DNA of 64,000 nucleotides from Sinohyriopsis cumingii. Its lineage: Eukaryota > Mollusca > Bivalvia > Unionida > Unionidae. A program made the position numbers and the translations under genes. The notes under the pieces were generated by a model. It saw only the letters and a program-made list of their open reading frames with translations, searched no databases and was not told the DNA's origin. How positions within the stretch are numbered: position 1 is the stretch's first letter; each line of letters starts with the position of its first letter. The stretch lies in NCBI GenBank assembly GCA_028554795.2, contig CM068835.1, positions 62,583,719-62,647,718 of the forward strand, given 5' to 3'. Shown piece after piece: positions 30,541-42,689 of this stretch.

Positions 30541-30870
30541 TGTGCGCTTTTCCGGTGGTCCAACGGATTGGACAGTGAATAATGCAATATGCAGAGGTAT
30601 CTTTTGGATGGTTGACACAAAGGTTGACTATTTAATAGAGATTTCAATTAGGTTATCTAAATCAACGTTCGAATTTTTAAATTGTTGAGCTGGAAAGGGC
30701 GTAAGGTAGATAACTGGAATTCTTCTTCCTATTCTACGCCGGCCAGGTTTGAAACAAAGTTTAATTTTTCGCTTTTGTTTACACTTAAGTAATGATGAAG
30801 GTGTACCAGTTCGTTTAGTTTAGATCACAGTATAATGTGGAGAGCCAAGTAATGGTCATGTAAAGCAATT

Positions 30871-32395
30871 GATGAGGGTCCATCATGGCATAAACGGGTT
30901 CACTGGCGAGTAAGACAGCTGAGAAAAGTCAATTTGTTTTCATTTCCAAAACAAAGAGATGAAGAAACACATACGAAATGAACAGCCAATGCATGATGAA
31001 CACAGTAACGAAGACAATGACAGGCAACAAGCACATATATCATGAAAACGGCACAAGAAAAACGGAACAACTGCTTCAAGTCAGTTAAGCAATATCGGAC
31101 ATCGTGACACTTATTCCCATTATTCCGGATTTTTCTTCAAATTAATAGTTTTTTTCTACAAAATCTAAATCGTAGCTCCAAAATGAAAGCTGGTAATGTT
31201 TTATTTGGAAGCTGGTAAATGTCTTTATTAAAGACATTGATAAAGGTTTGTGCACATCTTGTATAAATATAGCGAAAACATTAACCACTGCGAATTTGGC
31301 AGGCCGGTCGTCGGTAGGTTTAGACATTGTCTAGGTCATCCCTTAGCACAAAGTATTTGCGTGACGTCGTACATGATATTATTCCATACAGAGCATCCAA
31401 ATGTATGTGTTTTCTTGTGGTTAAATTTGATCTAATAAATTTCAATTTGCTTTACAATGTGCTGCGTGAAAGCATTAAGCCTAAATTGTTAATTAGTTTT
31501 GAATATAAATTAGCACCGTTACCACAGAACGCTGTTGGACAACTAAGCGTTTCGTGTCCAAAAGCTATCTATCTATCATGGCACACCATGATTTTACAAA
31601 TCAAAATATTTGCATGCACCTTGTAAAGGTAGTTTAGCTCTGTGATTGATTTCATCATTTCAATACTTTGAGTTTTTCTTTCACATTGTAGATGACAACA
31701 TAAGTTAAAGAGAGTATATAACTTACATGTTGCAATGGTGTCATTTCCAGAGGAAATTATTTATTTCTACATTTTATTAATTCTTCTGTGTTTCAATTGA
31801 ATTTTTATACAATTTATATATTAGGGTTAAAAATCAATACACGATAACTTTCTGGAGATTGTTTTGATAAAGATTTAGCCTTCAAACACACATTAAGATA
31901 TAATTGTCTAACTGAACATATTTTTCACGGACAATAGCAAAGTACAAATTACGTTGCAGCTGCACATTCCTGTTTCCTTTCTTAACTTACCACATTTTGT
32001 ATTGTGTTGAAGTTTATCGTCTAAATAAATGTTCATCACAATTCTCAATTCGTGGTCTCTAATTAGAGAGAAAGTAAAAACGTGATTCAGACTGACGTGT
32101 CTCCAGATACAGCAAGTCGTCATGTTCTAATTCATTTGAATCAAGATGCTATTTTACAACTGGCTTTGTCTACTCTATTTATATCCTCTGACTAAGTGTA
32201 AATTTATAAATGTGACTCTGAGTCTTCGCCAATACATACTTATACGTCAGTAGTAACACAGATTGCAAGCGTACAATCATTTTCTAAAGGTATACAAGTT
32301 CAAGAGTCGATATCCGATAATTAAATATCTCGTCTTGGTAAATTATCTGTAAAGAAATGCTTCATGATGACGACGGCCGCGATTATTGCTGCCAC
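30871..32395. other. No gene recognised
   Basis: Possibly LINE 5' sequence up to about 31.1 kb, then AT-rich DNA. Three overlapping short frames near 31,140-31,630 have no support. Confidence 0.45.
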
Positions 32396-32399
32396 ATGA

Positions 32400-32728
32400 A
32401 GGCAAAGATTGCATTAAATCTGTGGGAACACTGCTCTGTGTATTTTGAGAAGACAAAGTACGTCCCAAACAGAAGAGGCGCAAAATAATGCAAGAGAATT
32501 TCTGAAGAGCGATATTGCTCCATTTTACCGAAATCGGGTTGTCATTGTCACTGACATGAAGTCCCTGAGAGACAACATGTTTCAGGAATCAGGAAGGCGC
32601 CTAAAAATGTGAGCGAAGTCGTAAAGCTGCAAATCGATAGAAATGCACAGGAGCCAGGCATGTTGAAGGGTGCAAAATATATTATATCAAAAACGAAGTA
32701 TTATCCTGATATTCTTCTGGTATTATAA
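32400..32728 (+). pseudogene. Coding-like segment upstream of the right cluster, unknown
   Basis: Two adjoining frames look protein-like: FLKSDIAPFYRNRVVIVTDM around 32,499-32,558, and, one shift later, RKAPKNVSEVVKLQIDRNAQ continuing to KTKYYPDILLVL and a TAA at 32,726-32,728. A single indel near 32,560 would explain the change of frame; a splice acceptor ('gaag') at the same place would too. Composition is richer than the flanks. The 3' end runs into the repeat-unit start. No family recognised. Confidence 0.4.
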
Positions 32729-32738
32729 TTGACCAACA

Positions 32739-32921
32739 GTGAACATTATTAATTACTATCTTGAAAGTACTGTTTCTTCGGAAACAAATATTCAGTGTGA
32801 GTATAATATAATCATAAAATACGCTGAGGTAACACAATCGTTAACATACCAGTCTACTTGCAGATCGCAGAAAAAAGAAAAACAAAATAAAGATTGCCCA
32901 TTTAAAGTTTTAGTTTTGTGA
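32739..32921 (+). pseudogene. E1: exon-like segment, right copy 1
   Basis: A 60-codon open frame lacking a leading ATG; core CEYNIIIKYAEVTQSL, then STCRSQKKEKQ, ending FKVLVL and TGA. Aligns in frame with 36,829-36,988 and, reversed, with 13,898-14,092. Unknown family. Confidence 0.45.
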
Positions 32922-33026
32922 AGTTAATGATCATTGCCGACACAGAATATTGAGATATATATAGCTCCTACAATAATGGATATAAATATATTCTGACAAT
33001 GCCATAAATTTTCCCCAAGAACGCAA

Positions 33027-33274
33027 GCTGGAAAAGTGAAAGGATGACAAGGTTACGCAATGCCCAATGCCTTTAGAGAAATCTTAAGAAAGAGAAAACC
33101 TGCAATGATACAATTTATTGATGGAACGAATGACCGCAATGTAGCTTACGGATCTGCTGAAAGATATAAATATTTAATATTTGTTCAAGTCACTCAGTCA
33201 AGGAAATGTATGCAGTGGAAAGACCTCATGAAAACTTGAAAACTAGGACGTGGAAGTATTTCGTAATAAATAAA
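33027..33274 (+). pseudogene. E2: exon-like segment, right copy 1, with poly(A) signal
   Basis: From gct at 33,027 the frame runs 70 codons to TGA at 33,237-33,239, with one internal TGA at codon 7 where the other copies read AGA. It contains QGYAMPNAFREILRKRKPAM and QFIDGTNDRNVAYGSAERY. AATAAA at about 33,265-33,274 follows the stop by roughly 26 bases, as expected for a terminal exon. The acceptor base is changed (caag rather than cagg). Family unknown. Confidence 0.5.
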
Positions 33275-33373
33275 ACATTCGTTAAATTACTATATTTAAT
33301 GGTGGGATATAATACAAAGACAATATATGAATATAAATAACTGTATTGAAAGGAAGGAAAAAAACCAGAGTAA

Positions 33374-33583
33374 ATGATATTTATCATAGTATTTGTCTAC
33401 CTGACCATATTTGCGTTTGGATCGGCAAACTTGATAATGGTTGATACAGATTAAATGTCAAAACACAAAACAAAATCGAAACTTATTGAGGAAATATCTA
33501 AAAGCAGACAGATTTTCATCGGTGATCCATGTATTGACACATTGAACGACTTAAAGGGAAATAAAACAGTTGGCATATTATAG
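33374..33583 (+). pseudogene. E3/E4: signal-peptide-like ORF, right copy 1
   Basis: ATG at 33,374 reads MIFIIVFVYLTIFAFGSANL and reaches TAA at 33,452. In the same frame an ATG follows immediately (33,455) and the frame continues, with RQIFIGDPCIDTLNDLKGNK, to TAG at 33,581-33,583. The left copy at 13.4 kb has GTTAAA where this copy has GATTAA, so the stop looks derived. E4 is repeated at about 33,745-33,815 as 'QIFIGDPGVFTLNDMKGDN'. Secreted product inferred from the N-terminus only. Confidence 0.5.
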
Positions 33584-34081
33584 CAAGAAGAGATTTATTT
33601 TAGTTTAAAGACCACACACAGAAAGGTAAAATGCTTTTACGAGAAAGCTGAATGAACGGTAAAATAAATGTAGTCCTTCAATTGAATATGATCTATATCT
33701 TTTCTAAAAGCCTGACAAATATATTGGATTTGTGTGTTTAAAGCAGACAAATCTTCATCGGTGATCCAGGTGTTTTCACATTGAATGACATGAAGGGAGA
33801 TAATATATGTTCCACCTAAATAGTACATTAAAATTGAACTGGTGTGTACGCTTTCGCGTTTGGGTGTTTGTGTGCATGTGTGATAATGAACGAGTAAAAA
33901 AACAATACATTAGACACAGATATCAGCAGAAGAAAAACCATGTCTTCTCTGTGTGTATCTTTATTGAAAAACAATAAGAAATGATGCTTATTTGGTCTCT
34001 TATCTTTGGATATCTTGACATGATCGTTCGGTTTTACGAGGAGGAGGAGGTTTACATATAATTAAATATGGGTCTACTACT

Positions 34082-34304
<223 letters not shown>

Positions 34305-34305
34305 T

Positions 34306-34814
34306 GAAACAAAGTGTCAGTACATTTCGTGTTTTTGCTGAGCCGTTAGGTTTTAAGTGAGGAAGGACGGCAATCTATTTAATAATTTTGGTTCAAGGCA
34401 ATTGGGACGTGATAAGGAAGTTAGAGTAGAAGGAAATTAGTTTTAATTTTGCAAAGCATACTTAAACAGGAAATAATCTGCCTCTTTTTCCATCCTGCGG
34501 ATGACTAATGGACGGATCTCTGCCAATCGGTGTTCGGACTTGTCAGTAAAGGAGACGAAAGGTATATATATAAATATATGTTTGCGTTAATAGCCAAGTC
34601 ATTAGCAATGTTATTTTATGAAATTGTAAACCAGACTGCATCTTTCACAGTTATTCTTGAATCACGAAACACCCGCTTATACACATAATAGTGTCGTTGG
34701 GGACGCAACCAAGATGCAGAACAACGTGTACTCATACCACAAGCATTCCAAATTAAGCTTTCCTTAAAGATATTGACCTTTTGACTAAGTCCCTTCCCCT
34801 CCTAATATCTACCT

Positions 34815-34856
<42 letters not shown>

Positions 34857-35189
34857 ATTAACAAAAGATATATTGTCATCCAGTTCAGTTAGAAAAATAG
34901 TTGCTAATATAGTGTCGAGTGCGGCTCTTTTCTGTACATAATGTTTTGGTTGATAGACGGTGATGCTTACTATTGTTGACTTTCCAAGTATGATGTTGAT
35001 TCTAGCAATCAAAAGCAGTGCAATATTATCGGAGTTGACATGAAAGTTTTCCCAAGAGAAGTAAAATAATAGTTTAATATCTGTGCCACGTGTGAATTTC
35101 GTGTCAACTACAGAATATTAAATAGCATATAGAGTGATGGTTGTGATGATATGTGTTCTTCAATAACAATTAAAATTAAACTGGTGCAA

Positions 35190-35190
<1 letters not shown>
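34306..35190 (+). repeat. A block, right copy 1
   Basis: Begins 'gtgtcagtacatttcgtgtt' and contains 'gctgagccgttaggttttaa', a (CT)n run at 34,819-34,854, and 'aagtatgatgttgattctag'. Parallel copies: 44,041-44,870, 46,790-47,130 and, reversed, 11,166-12,010. Confidence 0.8.
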
Positions 35191-35191
<1 letters not shown>

Positions 35192-35244
<53 letters not shown>

Positions 35245-35290
35245 TGCGTGTTGGTGTGTCTGTGTGTGTGTGTGTGTGTTTGGGTGTTTG
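35192..35290. repeat. (TG)n microsatellite
   Basis: TG dinucleotides with a few interruptions. The matching position in the 44.86 kb and 11.18 kb copies holds a shorter run. Confidence 0.9.
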
Positions 35291-35403
35291 TGTTTGTGAG
35301 TTTCTTTGTTTGTTTTCTCTGGAAGATTGATTACTATATATGATGCGGTCATCATCATTAAGATATCTAACCCTTCCAACAACACCACAATAAATCTGGA
35401 CAA

Positions 35404-35559
35404 ATGAGTGTTATCGGTGTCATAATAGTTGTCTACCTGACAATATATGCGTTTGGTTCACCATATTTAAAAGGGTGTGAAATAGTTAAAACTTCAAAAT
35501 GGAAACTTACTGTCGAATTATTTAGAATAAGACATTTTACCCTAGGTGATCTCGTTTGA
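35404..35559 (+). pseudogene. E3: signal-peptide-like ORF, right copy 2
   Basis: A 51-codon ORF from ATG to TGA: MSVIGVIIVVYLTIYAFGSP, then 'WKLTVELFRIRHFTLGDLV'. Same length and stop as 45,022-45,177. After GDL, about 19 bases present in other copies are missing, which creates the stop; 'LKGGDRGHIL' follows in another frame. So the present 51-residue product is probably a truncated version. Confidence 0.5.
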
Positions 35560-36245
35560 AGGGAGGTGATAGAGGGCACATATTGTAGGAAGAAGAGTAT
35601 ATATTTCATTAAACGATGACATATACAAAGTTAAATGCATCTTTTTAAAGAGAAATCGAATATAAGGGTGTTAAATAAAATGAACATGGTGTACATCTTT
35701 TCTAAATTACAGAAATATTTATTTTAAGTTTGAAGTCGACCAATTAACTTTTTTAGTCTACTAAATTTTATATTGTAACACTATTAAATTAAAATCCTTT
35801 ACCTGCATCTAATCTAATCTTGCAAATAAACACAAGTTAAGTTTACACAACCGGTACCAAATTATTGTAGACCAGTTAGATTCTGGTATGACTGTAAATG
35901 TCTTAGGGTCATCCTCTTACTAGTTAATGAGGATTATAGATATGAAACTTGTGGTAATGAGCGAGGATAAGGAAATCTATTAGACAACAATATGAGCAGA
36001 AGACACGCCTTCTGCTCCCCGTGTATAATGCAAATTCAGAAACAATAAGAGTAGACTGTTATCTGGTGCCTGATCTCTTGGCATGGCTCCATGAACGTTT
36101 GGTTTTACGAGGAGTAGGAGGTCGATCCATTCGTATGTAGGGGTCTGCCGCACACACACAGACGTGCACATACAAAGATACAGACTCACAAAAACAGAAA
36201 CAGAACCCACACATACAGATTCGTAAGACTTTCAATTTATTTTTA

Positions 36246-36400
36246 CTAGCAGCTGGCTAGGATCGAGATCATCGTTAAGAGGTTAGTGTTAGTACTGGTC
36301 AGCCTGGTTTCAGGATGATGTGACTGGTTGGGAGATGATGCTACATGTCTGCGTTTGCATGTTCCAGTGCTAGATATCACTTCACAAATCACACACACAC
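36246..36400 (+). repeat. SINE body fragment
   Basis: 'gttagtgttagtactggtca' and 'gatgctacatgtctgcgttt' belong to the SINE body; the tRNA head and 3' end are missing. Same place in the unit as 45,506. Confidence 0.75.
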
Positions 36401-36828
36401 ACACACACACATAGACACACACACATCTGTGCAACTCCTAGAAAATCGGATAGGAGAAGATCGGGTAGGCCAAGGTCAGTTGTTTTCGTCGTGTTGACCC
36501 CTCCCTTATGTTAGCAATCTTTGAACAATTCAGAATGTGGACGTCCCGTACTAATGCGGTTCCATGTTTTCGAGATCCATGGTATGATATCTTTCTTGCA
36601 TTATGCGATTATCAAGTTTATTTTGCTTTTCTTCGTTTTACAAACACACGAATATTCCATGTGAAATGAGACATGCGTGTTTTTGATGCAATTTAGATGG
36701 TTTTCATTTTGGCTAGTTATTATCGTCTAGATAGATAATATCAAGCATTAATTATTCTCCTGATATTCTTCTCATATTTTAATTGTCCAACAGTAAACGG
36801 TATTGACATCATTATTACGATCTTGAAA

Positions 36829-36988
36829 GAACAATTTCTTTAGTGAAAAGCTTCAGTGTCAGCATAATATAATCATCAAATACGCTGAGTTGATACAATC
36901 ATTAATATACCAGTCCACTTGCCGATTGCAGAAAAAAGCAAAACAAAAGAAAGATTACTCACTTAAAGTTTTATCTTTGCCACATTAA
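36829..36988 (+). pseudogene. E1: exon-like segment, right copy 2
   Basis: Open from after a TGA at about 36,826-36,828 to TAA at 36,986-36,988. Reads CQHNIIIKYAELIQSLIYQ, then STCRLQKKAKQKKD. Aligns without gaps to copy 1 from the Cys onward. Confidence 0.45.
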
Positions 36989-37089
36989 TGATCATTTAAC
37001 ATACAATATTGATATTCATATATATGGCTCCTGCAATAATGGATATAAATATATTCTGACAATGCCATATATTTTCCGCAAGAACGCAG

Positions 37090-37338
37090 GCTGGAAAAGT
37101 GAAAAGAAGACAAGGTTCCGCCATGCACAATGTCTTTATAGAAATCTTAAAAAAGAGAAAACCTGCAAAGATACAATTTATTGATGGAACTAATGACCGC
37201 AATGTAGCTTACCGATCTGCTGAAAGATATACATATTTAATGTTTGTTTAAGTCACTCAGTGAGGGAAATGTATGCAGTGGAAAGACTTCACGAAAACTT
37301 GAAAGCTAGGATGTGGAAGTATTTATTAATAAATAAAA
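37090..37338 (+). pseudogene. E2: exon-like segment, right copy 2, with poly(A) signal
   Basis: Acceptor gcag|gct at 37,086-37,092, then 53 uninterrupted codons to TAA at 37,249-37,251. Contains AGKVKRRQGSAMHNVFIEIL and IQFIDGTNDRNVAYRSAERY. AATAAA follows at about 37,328-37,338. This is the only E2 copy that is open from the acceptor without an internal stop or apparent frameshift, though it ends 17 codons before copy 1. Family unknown. Confidence 0.5.
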
Positions 37339-37437
37339 CATTCGTTAAATTACTATATTTAATGGAGGGATATAATACAAAGACAATATATGAACATAAA
37401 TAACTGTAGTGAAAGGAAGAAATAAAAACTAGAGTAA

Positions 37438-37645
37438 ATGGTATTTATCATAATATTTGTTTACCTGACCGACCATATTTACGTTTGGATCAACAAACTT
37501 GATAATGGTTGATACAGATTAAATGTCAAAACACAAAAAAATCGAAACTTATTGAGGAAATATCTAAAGGCAGACACATTTTCATCGGTGATTCAGGTAT
37601 TTACACATTGAACGACTTAAAGGGAGATAAAACAGTAGGCATATT
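37438..37645 (+). pseudogene. E3/E4: right copy 3 (frameshifted)
   Basis: ATG at 37,438 reads MVFIIIFVYLT. A 4-base duplication (gacc) then shifts the frame, breaking the hydrophobic stretch. E4 survives as 'GRHIFIGDSGIYTLNDLKGD' ending in TAG. A second E4 lies at about 37,800-37,930. Confidence 0.5.
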
Positions 37646-38441
37646 TTAGCAAGAAGAGTATCATTTTAGTTTAAAGACCACACAAAAAGGTAAAATGCTA
37701 TTACAAGAAAGCTGAATGATCGGTAAAAGAAATTTAGTTCGTCAAATGAATATGATCTACATCTTTTCTAAGATACTGACAAAAGGATTGTATTTATATG
37801 TTCAAAGCAGACAAAATTTAATCGGTGATCAAGGTGTTTTCACATTGAACGGTATGAAGGGAGATAATAGAGTACGGATATTTTAGGATGAAGAGAGTCT
37901 TTTTAATTAAAAGATCACGCATAGAAAGGTAAAATACTTTAAACAGAAATATGAATGATGGCAAAAGAAATATTGTCCTCAAAACGAATATGATCTACAT
38001 CTGTTCTATAATACTGAAAAATATATTGTATTTGTATGTTTAGGCAGACAAATTAAAAGCTTCATTTTTTGAATTTCATATTGTAACACTGGTAGATTTA
38101 ACCACTTTAAGGTCATATAATGTTATCCAATCTTGTAAAAAGACACATGTATGGTTTGATTTTTATTTTAGATTTAATTGGACTTTAGGATATATGTGCA
38201 TGTGTAGGTTACACAGCTATCATCTTTGTAGATAAGAAGTAGAGATATGAAAATTGTGCTAAGACAACCAATTAGACAAACAGATGAGAAGAAAACAAAC
38301 CTTGTCTGTCCGTGTATACCCCGAATTAAAATACAAAAAGAGTAAACCATTATCTGATGGCTGATATTTTGATATATTCCATATGAACGTTCAGATTTGC
38401 AACGTGTAGACGAGCGATGTACACGTAAAAAGTGGTCTAAG

Positions 38442-38472
<31 letters not shown>

Positions 38473-38509
38473 TGTATGTATGTATGACTGACTGACTGAC
38501 TGATTGACT
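38442..38509. repeat. (TATG)n(GACT)n microsatellite
   Basis: Eleven or so TATG units, then GACT units with one interruption. Confidence 0.95.
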
Positions 38510-38629
38510 GGCTTTCTTTATTTCCTCTTCAGAAGAGATTTCATTCAGTTAATGTTTCGTTAATACAGAAAAGATAGGAACATGGTTTGACATTAATGGA
38601 CTTACAGTACACTATATATATACATATAT

Positions 38630-38945
<316 letters not shown>

Positions 38946-39391
38946 ATAAGAATATGAAGAATCGTAAAGAAAACGCAATATATAAACACATGAGTGAGAG
39001 AACTCATTGCAAACGAGATATATACGTAACATAGATTAAGATAGGAAAATAAAAGAATTGGAATTATTTACATTCGATTGTAACGATTTAAATGGATTAT
39101 CATGTTCTCTCTCACTTAGAACACATGTAGATAATTCAAAAGATCAAAATGAAATGCGTCCATGTCCCTAATTTACTGAACAAGCATAATATCAGATACC
39201 GTTTTCAAGTTAATTTGTTCTTTTGTACATTGTGTATATTCCATCAGCCACCAAACACATGAATGCCTGCCATGACTAATCATCCATAGAATCAAAGATG
39301 TCCACTCTATTGACCAAAAGGGTATGAAGTAATGAGTCATTGTCCTGACATAAAAGCCAGTGCGAGTCTAGAATGTATATTGCATCTATTA

Positions 39392-40142
39392 TTATTTCAA
39401 ACTTAGTTTACGTTCGTCGTTGAGGGCTTGGCAGTATAGTAACAGATGCTTGGCTCTATCTGTAGTCAATCTCTTGCAGAGTTTACAGTTATATTCATTC
39501 TCTGTTGACATTGAACACATAGTTAAATAGGCAATGTTAGCGAAAGTCCAAGTTTTATTAGGAAAACATTTACCAAGCTTCCAGACAGCAAGTGGTTGAA
39601 TACTAGCATGGACACTTGCATAATGTAAAAGTTCAGGTCTCATTTCAAGTTTAGATCTCCACAATGATTCTTCGCAGCAGTGAACTGACGTTTCAGTATT
39701 CCTCCTCCAGGTTGGTTTCGAAACAGAATATAGGGTATTCACGTATAGTGGGAAAAAAAACGCCAAGCTGGTATTTCAAAAGAACACGATATATATCTTT
39801 AACAAAACCAACGCTCTCGCTCTCGTGCACCAGAAAGTCCAGAATTCTTCTGTTATATATAATTTTCCATGCTAGTGATCCATTAGCTCTGCAGATTTTA
39901 TTGAAGAAATCTAATTTGATTTTATCTACATATCCCTCAACAGGCCACAGTATAAGACTGCTAATTGTTGTTACTGTAGATGAGCGCTGGTCAAGCCCTA
40001 TACTTCTTCTTGCAGCTTTTCTTTGACATACTTCTAGATAATATACCTGTGACTGGCTCAAGTTGGACCATAATTCGCATCCATATGTCATTGCAGGTAT
40101 GACTATTTTTGACCATATTTTAGTTATATCAATTGGATTCAT
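39392..40142 (-). pseudogene. LINE C-terminal region with zinc knuckle
   Basis: Contains WSKIVIPAMTYGCELWSNLS, the typical block after reverse transcriptase. Further on are a WKLGKCFPNKTW segment and CKLCKRLTTDRAKHLLLYC, a C-x2-C-x7-H-x4-C pattern before the terminal ERKLSLK. A frameshift near 39,730 joins the two frames. Confidence 0.7.
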
Positions 40143-40771
40143 TCCATCCTTTCCAATGCCAGTCCCAACAAGGGAATAAAATACTGATCTTCCTTTATCA
40201 CAGCATTTTTCACTGCAGCAGTATTAGAAAGATCTGTGGAGAGAGTAACCCCAGCATATGTTCTAGAAGAGGCTATAGGAATCCCTTTATCTCCGAACAT
40301 GAAAATATATTTTTGTATCATTTTTTTTTTCGAAAATATTACAATATCGCTTTTATCAGCATTATACCTGAGTCTCCACGATGCATATTCATGGAGGGTG
40401 CGAAGTAAAACACACATACCGTTAAATGATGAAGATAGCAAGGACGTATCATCCGCTAGTAAAACACAGGGGATACATAAGGTTTCAACTTGTATTCCAG
40501 ATTTTGTTGACTCCATCAAGGATATTAGGTCATGTATCATGACTATGAATAACCATGCTGATAGCGTTATTCCTTGTCCTACCCCTTTATTGACTGAGTA
40601 TGGGTTCGAATGACGCCCGTTGAGCAAAACAAGGGAACTTACTTCTCGGAAAGAATTTTTAATCAATCTCCACAGTTTTCCTTTAACTCCGAGATAGAAT
40701 AGATTATAAAAGAGGCCATCATGCCACACCGTATTAAAGGTCTTCGCATTGTCCAGGAATGCAACATACAC
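40139..40771 (-). pseudogene. LINE reverse transcriptase core
   Basis: A 210-codon frame: AFLDNAKTFNTVWHDGLFYN (first catalytic Asp), NKGVGQGITLSAWLFIVMIH (the G-RQG-LS-like motif), LLADDTSLLSSS (catalytic DD) and SWRLRYNADKSDIVIFSKKK. Synthesises element cDNA on nicked target DNA. Upstream fingers are in another frame. Confidence 0.82.
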
Positions 40772-41131
40772 TTTTGATTAACCTTCTAAATAATGGGCTA
40801 ATCCCTATTTTATAATGAAGGATGCAGTGACGCCACTGCATTCGTTTCGAAATCCCTGTTGTAATGGATGAGGGAAATTGATCCTTTCAACTAAACAAAA
40901 TTAGTCTTTTCATCAATATTGTTTAAAATACGTTTTGAAAAACAGGAGCTACTGAAATATCTCTATAGTTATTCATATCTAGTCTGTCGTTTTACCCACC
41001 TTTAAAGATATGTATAACATTTACAGTTTTGAAGTAGTCAGGATACGTTTCCAAGGACATTATGCTATTGTACACTTTGCACAAAATAGAACGAATCGAT
41101 TGACAGGCAAAAATGAAATGCTGTACATATA

Positions 41132-41737
41132 TTATATCATGTCCATATTATTTATTTTCTTCAGCTCTCGCACATCCTCTTCAATGTCTTTCTGTAATAT
41201 GGATTCACACAAATCCTTTTCTGCTCCGTCATCAATATTTAAATCCACAATACTTTTAATTGTGTGTCTAATTTCAGCAGCAAACGATTCGTTAAAATGA
41301 CTATCTGGTATTTCAGTACCTAAAATTTTAAAATGCTGGCGCCACGCGTCACGAATCAAATCAGGGTCCCGTATTATTTCTCCTTCCACTTTTAGTTCAG
41401 AAATATCTTCAATCTGTCCCTTCTTATGAAGTCTTACTATTCTGTAGAATTTCCCTACATCCAGTTCTGCAGCTTTTTCCAGCTCATTGAATTGTTCCTG
41501 TTCATACTGGTCTTTTGCCTTGTTTAATTAGTTTCTGAATTAACTTTTCGCATTTTTATAACCTGCATAAGTTTTAAATTGTGTACCACGTGGCCGTTCT
41601 TTTATCCATAACGATCGTTTTCTTTTCATCTCTGTATGTAGTTCAGCCACATTAGTGAATTTCCTGAGAGGTTTTAAGTGTGGCAGGAAGGTTTTCTTTG
41701 GAAGAATTTTGTCAGCTGTATTGCGTAATACAGTCAA
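41132..41737 (-). pseudogene. LINE linker between endonuclease and RT
   Basis: Two frames: LRKFTNVAELHTEMKRKRSL (41,540-41,737) and DLIRDAWRQHFKILGTEIPD (41,132-41,389). They match the 'W--H---L' region that precedes reverse transcriptase in many APE LINEs. Confidence 0.6.
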
Positions 41738-41782
41738 AACAGTAACTAGGGCGTTTTGTACATCTGAAATGTGTAAAAATAG

Positions 41783-42651
41783 CTACACTGAGTTTAAGTG
41801 CTCGTTGGTTTCACTTCTGTACCGCTCCTGCTGTTCTGAAGAAGCTTTAAGCCAGTTGATTGTAACTGGATATCTGGAAAATGTTGATTCCAGGACTTCG
41901 TCTGGAACTAACAACTCTGCTCGTGCAGGTAAATGATCAGATAGATTGAGATGATGGTCATCTTCAATATTGGCACTACGGACCAAATCTATTTTGGTGG
42001 AGGGTATCAAAATGTAGTCAATCAAAGACGAGTGTTTGCCGTCTGATGACCAATATGTATATACTGGTATTTCAGAAGGGAAAATATCACATGTTGAGAT
42101 TAGATTCCTATTTTTAAGAAAGGATTGAAGTATGTAACCTTTACCATTTGTACTTTTTGGAATCACTTTTGGTGTAGCTCCCCTTTAAAGTCACAGCAGA
42201 TAATCACTAAATCCTTTTGACTTATTCATCATAAAGGCATTCCACAGTTTCCATTATTTCTTTATAATCATCCAATGAGGCCTTTGTGGAAGGATACCAC
42301 ACACAGAACAAAAACAATTTGATAGCGCGCAGGCTAATTTCAACTGCAATAAATGTCGTTCACGATGTTATTCATAGGAGGAACCGGTAATGATTTCCGA
42401 TAGAAAATTGCAGTTCCTCCAAATCCAGAGGGACGCTTTCGTTCCCATGGACATGTATCAATTATGTTATCCGGTCTCGAAAAAGCAGTAAATTTCCTGT
42501 CAATGCTTTGAAAAGAAAACTGCAGTTGCTCTGAATATAGCCAATGATCTTGCATGCATACAATATCTACCATATGAAGTAACGAACAAAGATAGGACGT
42601 TCCTGTCATAATGCCCTTCGCATTCCAAGTCATTATGTTTAGAGTAGTCAT
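41783..42651 (-). pseudogene. LINE APE endonuclease, two frames
   Basis: The N-terminal half (42,340-42,651) reads LNIMTWNAKGIMTGTSYLCS, then VDIVCMQDHWLYSEQ and GFGGTAIFYRK. The C-terminal half (41,783-42,166) has SLIDYILIPST and NLSDHLPARAELLV, the SDH motif. The GDFN segment between them lies in a broken stretch. Confidence 0.78.
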
Positions 42652-42689
42652 TCAAAAAGTAAACAAAAGCTATTCCACATGCAATTTAG

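Larger units (their letters stand above)
27604..30870 (-). mobile_element. CR1/L2-like LINE, inactive
   Basis: Minus-strand order from 30.87 kb down: APE endonuclease, linker, reverse transcriptase, C-terminal region, then a 3' end 'gttgtaaagcgcttggaact' followed by a (TTA)n tail (27,604-27,655 on plus as TAA). A tail of short tandem repeats and an 'aaagcgctt...gcgctatacatag' 3' end fit the CR1/L2 group, which prime on nicked target DNA. The ORF is broken by several stops and frameshifts. The 5' boundary is approximate, and no target-site duplication was identified. Confidence 0.82.

Noticed and set aside
35176-35403. Minus-strand frame LSRFIVVLLEGLDILMMMTA, hydrophobic, back-to-back with the E3 ATG, also present at 14.65 and 45.0 kb
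   Set aside because: It starts at TTG, not ATG, and runs into TG-repeat translation. The plus-strand ORF has a true ATG, and further copies keep that reading, so the minus frame is more likely a shadow.
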